Assembly: GCA_020152595.1 (NCBI GenBank)
Contig: JAIGNY010001647.1
Coordinates: forward strand, 1,443,501 to 1,507,500
Source: Chiridota heheva
Taxonomy: Eukaryota > Echinodermata > Holothuroidea > Apodida > Chiridotidae
Reading direction: 5' to 3'
DNA length: 64,000 nucleotides
This document shows positions 58,300 through 64,000 of this stretch, piece after piece. A program made the position numbers and the translations under genes. The notes under the pieces were generated by a model that was not told the origin of the DNA, searched no databases, and saw only the letters and a program-made list of their open reading frames with translations. Position 1 is the first letter of the stretch. Every line of letters begins with the position of its first letter.

Positions 58300-58900
58300 A
58301 AAGGGAAGTAACTGGAAACGGGATAAATAAAACAAACAGTAAAATATGCATAAAGATAAGAAATAGAATCAAATTTAAGGAGGGAACAGGAAGAGATGGT
58401 TAAGCGGGCATAAAAAAATGCATAACTAATAATACAAGAATGGAGCTTACATATGAAAATAGATGCCATAAGATCAAAAAACAAAAAATAATAAACAGTA
58501 AAAAAGTGAGCTTAATTAAGAGACAAACCCTAAACTTGAAAAATGATTAAAAAGCAAAAGCTAAAAATAGAAGAACAGTATGAGATGCTCAAATGGGTAT
58601 ATAAAATGCAAAACTGTTAAAAACAAAATAAACAGTAAAGAAGTGAACCCAAGTAAGAAAGAAACCCTAAACCTGAAAAATGACTACAAATTGAAGGCTA
58701 AAAATAAAAAAAAACAGTATGAGATGTTTAAATGGGCCTATAAAATGCAAAACTGTTAAACACAAAATGGAGCATAGATATAAAAATAAACGCAAAATAA
58801 TAGAATATATAAACAGTCAAACAGTGATCCTAAATTAGATACAAACCCTAAATATGAAATGACTCAAATGGCAAAAATTATTAAAGAACACTGAAAGGAA
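58300..58900. repeat. Degenerate A-rich tandem repeat, 140-180 bp unit
   Basis: The block AACAGTAAAAAAGTGA with a following AAACCCTAAACTTGAAA recurs in variant form near 58494, 58632 and 58813. ATAAAATGCAAAACTGTTAA occurs twice. The plus strand is very A-rich. No coding potential was recognised. Confidence 0.75.
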
Positions 58901-59780
58901 AACAATGGAGTTAAAATGAAATGACAAAAATAAATAAAATATGAATTGAATTAAAGATTAAATGCCAAAAGTGGGGATTTAAAAATTAAAAAAACAAAGG
59001 ACGAAAAAAATGTGCCAGGTACACAAAGAAAAAAACCCTTGCTTTTCACAGATGGGACAAAAATGGAGTCTCAGAGCTCACTTCGATTAGAAACCCTTGC
59101 TTGATTACACAGATAATGAGGTTTTTTGCCGAGGTAAATATTAAACATTGGCACAAGGTTAAGGTAGTCTACTCTTCTTTGAACATCAAGCCAGTTAAAA
59201 GTGGAGAGATGCATGCAGTCAGTATGGGATATGCACTTCAGACCAAGTATAGGATCCTGACTAACTTGTTTTGTGCACATTGCAGCCTGCAAAGTATTTG
59301 GTATAGCCTCTGAACCAGAAATTAACACTATAATCAAAGTGAGACTGAATTAAAGCAGAGAAAACTGATTTCCTCTCTTTAAGACCAAGGAAATGGTCAA
59401 AAATTGTAGGCCTAAATACAATAGCAACAAAATTATAGGGCCTACGTTAAGCTTAAAGCTTGATATTTTTAGCAGGTGAAGTAGTCTCACCTAGGAAGCT
59501 GTTCAGTGCTAAAACTGCAGTAACATGTGACTGAGTATTGGACTGTAACGTTTGTGTAATAATAAAACCTATTTCAATATATCATGTCCTAATGTTACAC
59601 TTGCCTAACAAGACAGCAAGATTCGACGTAAGACCTCGTGGCTGAATAACTACAAAATGACCATTGAAATGCATTCCAACCATGAAAAGACGCCAACTCC
59701 CAATCAAAGTTTACTGGGAATTTACAGATACAATAGTATCGAAATGGACTTTCTGTGCCGATTTCGCTACACACCTAGGC
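58901..59780. other. No gene seen
   Basis: No supported gene. The opposing frames near 59071-59337 are not recognisable proteins. Confidence 0.55.
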
Positions 59781-59879
59781 CTATGTGCATGGTCGACAGT
59801 GGCAGCAAATCTATGAATATTTAAATCCAGAGAGGCTGTCTGATTGTTCGTGTATATATATTGGTCTGATTGTTTGTTG

Positions 59880-60293
59880 TATGTATTGCCTTCTTCTTGG
59901 GGATCTTAACTCCAGACATATTTCCATGGGTGACTCTAAGTCCAACAGGAACGGCAACCTTCTTGTTCGTGCCATCACTCCCTCTACCCACTCGATCCTT
60001 AATCCTTATGGACACCCTACTTATCAACACCCCTCGGGCAGTACCTCTATCTTGGACTACGTCCTTGCTAACTCCCATGCTACTCTTCTCTTTCAAAATG
60101 TCACTACTTGCCATGACCTTAACAGTGATCATTTCCCTATTCTTATCTCTAGCAGCCCTTTATCCTTCCAGTCTGTGCCTGGCCCTCATTACAACAAGGA
60201 TATCCTTCTCTTTTCTAAAACTGACTGGGTCAATTTCCGCATTTATCTTTCTTCACTCCCCCTATCCTTTAATCCTTCCCACTACAGCGAATG
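59880..60293 (+). pseudogene. LINE endonuclease C-terminal half
   Basis: Landmarks LLLGDLNSRH near the start, STSILDYVLAN in the middle and CHDLNSDHFPIL near the end are the metal-binding GDxN, the DYV block and the catalytic SDH of APE-type endonucleases. The N-terminal half of the domain is absent, so it could not cleave DNA. It is followed on the same strand by the reverse transcriptase of the same element. Confidence 0.85.
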
Positions 60294-60419
60294 AGGTCGA
60301 TCAACATATTTCCATACTCACTTCTAATATCCAATCTGCAATCTCTCAGTGCATCCCTACTTTTACCCCCCGTCCCCATCGCTCACCCCTTCCTCGCCAC
60401 ATACTCGCCCTCATCTAGG

Positions 60420-61465
60420 ATAAACAGCGCCTACGGAGACTTTACTAAAGCCATCCCATTCCCCAGGTCAAAACCCGCATCAATTCTCTTGGTCACAAAA
60501 TTATCATCGCCATCAAACTCCACAAGAAATCTGAGTGGGAAACTGCTTATCAAGCTCTTCATAACACCAAAGACCCTAGGAAGTTTTGGAATAAACTCAA
60601 ATCGCTTTCTGGCTCCCGTACTTCATCCACCATTCCACCTCTCAAATTCTCTCCCACTGACCCCTCTTTTGTCTATGACATCCAAGCTAAAGTCGATCTT
60701 CTTAACCTGACCTTGTGTAACATTCAACAACTTCCCCTTCATCCTACCTTTCTTGAACCTCAGCTTACTCTTGTTGACAACTTTGTCAATGACAATTCTC
60801 ACCATCTCAATCCTTTACCTACGCCCACCGCTCCTTCTGGTTTCCCGCTGGATGCCCCCATCACTTTGACCGATGTCCTCCAAGCCCTTAAACGCACTCG
60901 CAACACTGCCCCGGGCCCTGATCGTATACACTACATCATTCCTAAAAACCTTGATGTTCATTCCCTTACCCATCTTCTAATTCTCTACAATGTTTCCCTC
61001 TCTGTTACTTTCCCTTAAGCTGGAAGTCAGGGAAAGTTATTTACTTTCCCAAACCTGGCAAAGACCCCAGCAGTTCTCAAAACTATCACCTAATCACCCT
61101 TCTTCCGACTCTGAATAAGATGTTTGAGAAGATACTTGCCAAGCGCATTTCCGACTACATGGAAAGCAACAACCTCTTCAACCCTTACCAGTTCGGTTTC
61201 TGTCCTAATAGATCCACCACTGACTCGCTTTTCTCATCACTGAAAGTATTTTCTCTTACATCAATTGTAACATTTCTTCTCTTGCTCTCTTCCTCGATGT
61301 AGAAAAGGCCTTTGGTGCTGTTTGGCACAATGGATTACGCTACAAACTTCTCTCTTCTACTCTAGCTTTCCCCCCTCGTATTACTCGCCTTCTCTCTTCT
61401 TTCCTCTCCAACAGACAACAGGCTGACAGGGTAACATCTGTCTCTCTCAGTTCGCTGATGATATT
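60420..61465 (+). pseudogene. LINE reverse transcriptase, frame-broken
   Basis: Successive pieces in different frames carry standard motifs: APGPDRIHYIIPKNL (within 60713-61018), KSGKVIYFPKPGKDP (61024-61070), FEKILAKRISDYM and NPYQFGFCPNRSTTD (61120-61302), ALFLDVEKAFGAVWH (about 61284-61330), and QFADDIATW at 61448-61474. The distance from the VEKAF block to FADD is shorter than expected, indicating a deletion near 61440. Confidence 0.85.
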
Positions 61466-61474
61466 GCCACCTGG

Positions 61475-62170
61475 TCCCCGGTTTTCCGCCCCACTCAATA
61501 AGTCTCTACCGTACAATCCTATCTCAACACCATCATCAACTGGTGCTCTACTTGGAAAATCAAAATCAACGCTTCAAAAACGGTCTCCCTCCCCATCTAC
61601 AATCGTAGGATTGTTAATGCCAAGAGGTTTCCTATGGTCCATATCCATGGGGCACCTGTACCTCACTCCTTCAAGGCCACTTTCCTTGGGCTTACCTTCA
61701 CCAGCAACTTTCGCCTTCACCCCTGGCTTACCCACATCAGGGCCACTTACTCCAAAGGCCGTCGTCGCCTTGCCCAACTGTGTAAGGTCTCTTCCTCAAC
61801 TCTATCCTCTACTAAATCTCTCCTCACTCTCTACAAAACTTTCGTACGTCCCATCTTTGAGTACGGCCTCCCAGCCATTTTCAACGCCCCATCTAACCAC
61901 GTTGCCAAACTCCAAGTCATCCAGAACAAGTCCCTTCGGCTGGCTCTAAGACCCCCCTGCAGAACTCGTCTCCCTGACCTTTACTCCCGGGCTAACGTTC
62001 CCCTTCTTAGAGACAGGCTTAATCATCGCATGGACACCCATCTCAGTGCCGATAATCAACGCAAACGACCCCACCTTTCTCAGCTGCTAGACATTCACAC
62101 CGGCCCTTCCTGCTTTCCTTCACCCCTGAACCTCTCCCCTCCCCCCATCCCACCTAGTCATCCCTCCTGA
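61475..62170 (+). pseudogene. LINE reverse transcriptase C-terminal region
   Basis: The frame open over 61634-62170 continues the protein: FLGLTFTSNFRLHPWLTHI, LLTLYKTFVRPIFEYG and LQVIQNKSLRLAL are typical thumb and C-terminal blocks of Jockey-group LINEs. It ends at a TGA at 62168-62170. The segment between FADD and 61634 is in another frame. It is part of the dead element at 59785-62170. Confidence 0.85.
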
Positions 62171-63640
62171 CTAGTTTTTATTCTTTTATCTTTTTTTCTT
62201 CTCCCTCTTCCTCCGCTGCCTGCTCTTTGCCTTGTCATCACGTCCTGATGTCATTGTTTGGTTGTTCTCTTGAGTTGTTTCCCATCTTTATGTTTGTTTG
62301 TCTGTGTGTATTTTATCATCCTCGGTAGTGTTTAGCAGAAGCCGGCAGTCACCTCTGGTGGTTGATGGGAAAATTCAGGTAACTACCGCGTCTGTCCGTT
62401 ACTGTTGTGTATTCAATTGTTGTTGTTGTGTTGTATATATTGTTCGCATACACAAGACACGCACTGAATTTTTTTGGAGAAATACGCCTTCACTTTTTGG
62501 TCGAGAGCTCCTTTAACAATGTGGGTTAAGAGGTCAAATCAATTTCATTACTGTTATTATGTGTAGAGATATATAAACAAAGTCAACAATGAGTGTAACT
62601 GTGACATGATTTCCCATACGAGCTAGACTTATATTCCACTAAACTACTGCATATTAAGGAGGAAAATTATATTTTAAAATTATTTCAATGCAGTTGCATT
62701 TTTGATGATTATTTCAGAATATATTTAACCACTTTACCTCTACTTTAAACGATTTCTGCATGAGGGAAATCGTCTTAATAACAGCTGTAAAAGAACACAC
62801 CACACAAAAACATGATTATCAAAGTAAAACTTTAAGTTCTTACTTCAAAATACTATATTTTGTAGATCCAATATCAAAGAGTCAATATTCTATTTTCTAC
62901 AAATGCAGATATCGACACAAAAGTTGAAAAAGTATATTGTACTGTCGAGTGGAGGAAGGCAAATGCTCGTACAAAGTAGTCCACCTAGAACAATGTTTAA
63001 CAAAGAAAATATAGAATATGCAAATACTAATATGTGACAACCTTATTGGAAATAAGTTTAAATAGCATAATCACCCACACACACAATCACAGACACACAC
63101 ACACAATGAAAAGACAAACGCATCAAAACCCAAGAAAATAAATAAATGTGAAGATAAACATCGTTCTTAAACAAAGTTTTTTTAAAGTCTATTAAATTCG
63201 TTTTTCCATAATTGTTGATAGGGATGATAAAACAAAGTTATCCTAGTCATGATCAACATCATTAATTGATTGATAAAGAATTTCATAGTCGTACGCATAC
63301 AATATTGACTTAACAATATTCAATGCCGTCTGACAGGTGTGTCTTTATAAAATGATATTCATTATTCACCTCATTTTTATGAAAATTATCGGTCACTGAT
63401 ATCTTTTGCAATGTTTCCAAACATGAAATTATATATATTATTAAACAATAAAAAAATTAAAAAAATTGATAAGTCAAAATTGATGTCTCTGTAATACGTA
63501 AATTTTATTTTATTTTATAAAGTGAACCAAATGAAGAAGAGTAGAGTGTATATAAAAAGTCAGGCAATTGACTTGAGGTATATATAAGTTCAACAAACAT
63601 CAAGTCTGATAATTGTTGGACAGATCTTTATGAACATTAA
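62171..63640. other. No gene seen
   Basis: The first 300 bp may be the 3' untranslated region of the LINE. The rest is AT-rich without supported features, apart from a CA-rich patch at 63075-63105. Confidence 0.55.
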
Positions 63641-63641
63641 T

Positions 63642-64000
63642 TAGTCTGGGAGCAACCCGAAAAACTAAGTACTTTGAAATATAAAAAAATTGGGTACTTT
63701 TATGTATTACGTCATCTCATGAGCCTACATATTTGTCTAACCCACACTAAACGTATGGGGTTTGTTATTTTCCGCTCCAGATTGTCCAAAAATTTACTGG
63801 ATATCCTGAAATTTTAGAGACGGATAGGAAATAGATTTTCAAAACTTGTTGCCGCTGCTTTTGAAATTCATTGTCATCTTTTTGAGAAAATCAACAAAAC
63901 TGATTGCTCGTAATCTGTGTTATTAATTTTCTTAAAAAGGCGACAATGAATTTCAAAAAGCAGCCGCAACAAGTTTTGAATATCTATTCATTATCCGTAT
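63642..64000. mobile_element. Palindromic foldback element, second copy, cut by window end
   Basis: Begins AGTCTGGGAGCAACC and follows the left arm of the element at 16640-17181, including GGGTACTTTTATGTATTACG and ACTGGATATCCTGAAATTTT. The right arm starts near 63935 and is running when the window ends. The two copies differ by scattered substitutions. Confidence 0.9.

Larger units (their letters stand above)
59785..62170 (+). mobile_element. Jockey-type non-LTR retrotransposon, 5'-truncated and broken
   Basis: Plus-strand remnant with the C-terminal half of the endonuclease, most of the reverse transcriptase and the C-terminal region in order. The coding strand is strongly pyrimidine-rich, giving long overlapping false frames. 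Several frameshifts and a deletion just before the FADD box show it is dead. The target duplication and tail were not identified. Confidence 0.85.

Overview
The window is AT-rich, gene-poor animal DNA. It holds LINE fragments, a tRNA-headed SINE, many short inverted-repeat elements, satellites and microsatellites, and one large virus-like transposon. I found no convincing host protein-coding exon. The repeat content and the animal-type Polinton genes suggest a marine invertebrate; the species cannot be told from the sequence.

Layout. 0-5.3 kb: a 305-bp tandem repeat, then a decayed endonuclease/reverse-transcriptase LINE on the minus strand. 7.8-13.2 kb: several short inverted-repeat elements and a 5'-truncated SINE. 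15.8-17.7 kb: a 438-bp tandem repeat whose second copy is split by a 542-bp palindromic foldback element with a 5-bp target duplication; a second foldback copy runs off the right edge of the window. 22-28.7 kb: tandem repeats, a (TA)n array of about 830 bp and more inverted-repeat elements. 30.9-45.8 kb: a Polinton/Maverick element. 48.9-56 kb: a nested repeat landscape, including a 1.6-kb inverted-repeat transposon whose ends carry TGACGTCA palindromes. 56.8-62.2 kb: a LINE 3' end, a SINE with a perfect 11-bp target duplication, and a plus-strand Jockey-type LINE.

The main system is the Polinton, about 14.94 kb at 30881-45823. It has terminal inverted repeats with an internal 37-bp tandem array and a GCATGA target duplication. 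From a 31-bp divergent junction at 36382-36412 the genome splits in two. The leftward arm carries replication and integration genes: integrase, a small zinc-ribbon protein, and a protein-primed family B DNA polymerase with an N-terminal extension. The rightward arm carries virion genes: a candidate major capsid protein, an FtsK/HerA-type packaging ATPase, membrane and coiled-coil proteins, a tandem pair of related penton/minor-capsid candidates, and two further Polinton-associated families. Together these would copy, excise or integrate and package the element. Most genes carry stops or frameshifts, so this copy is a fossil, but both ends and the gene order are preserved. An adenovirus-type cysteine protease, usual in Polintons, was not found.
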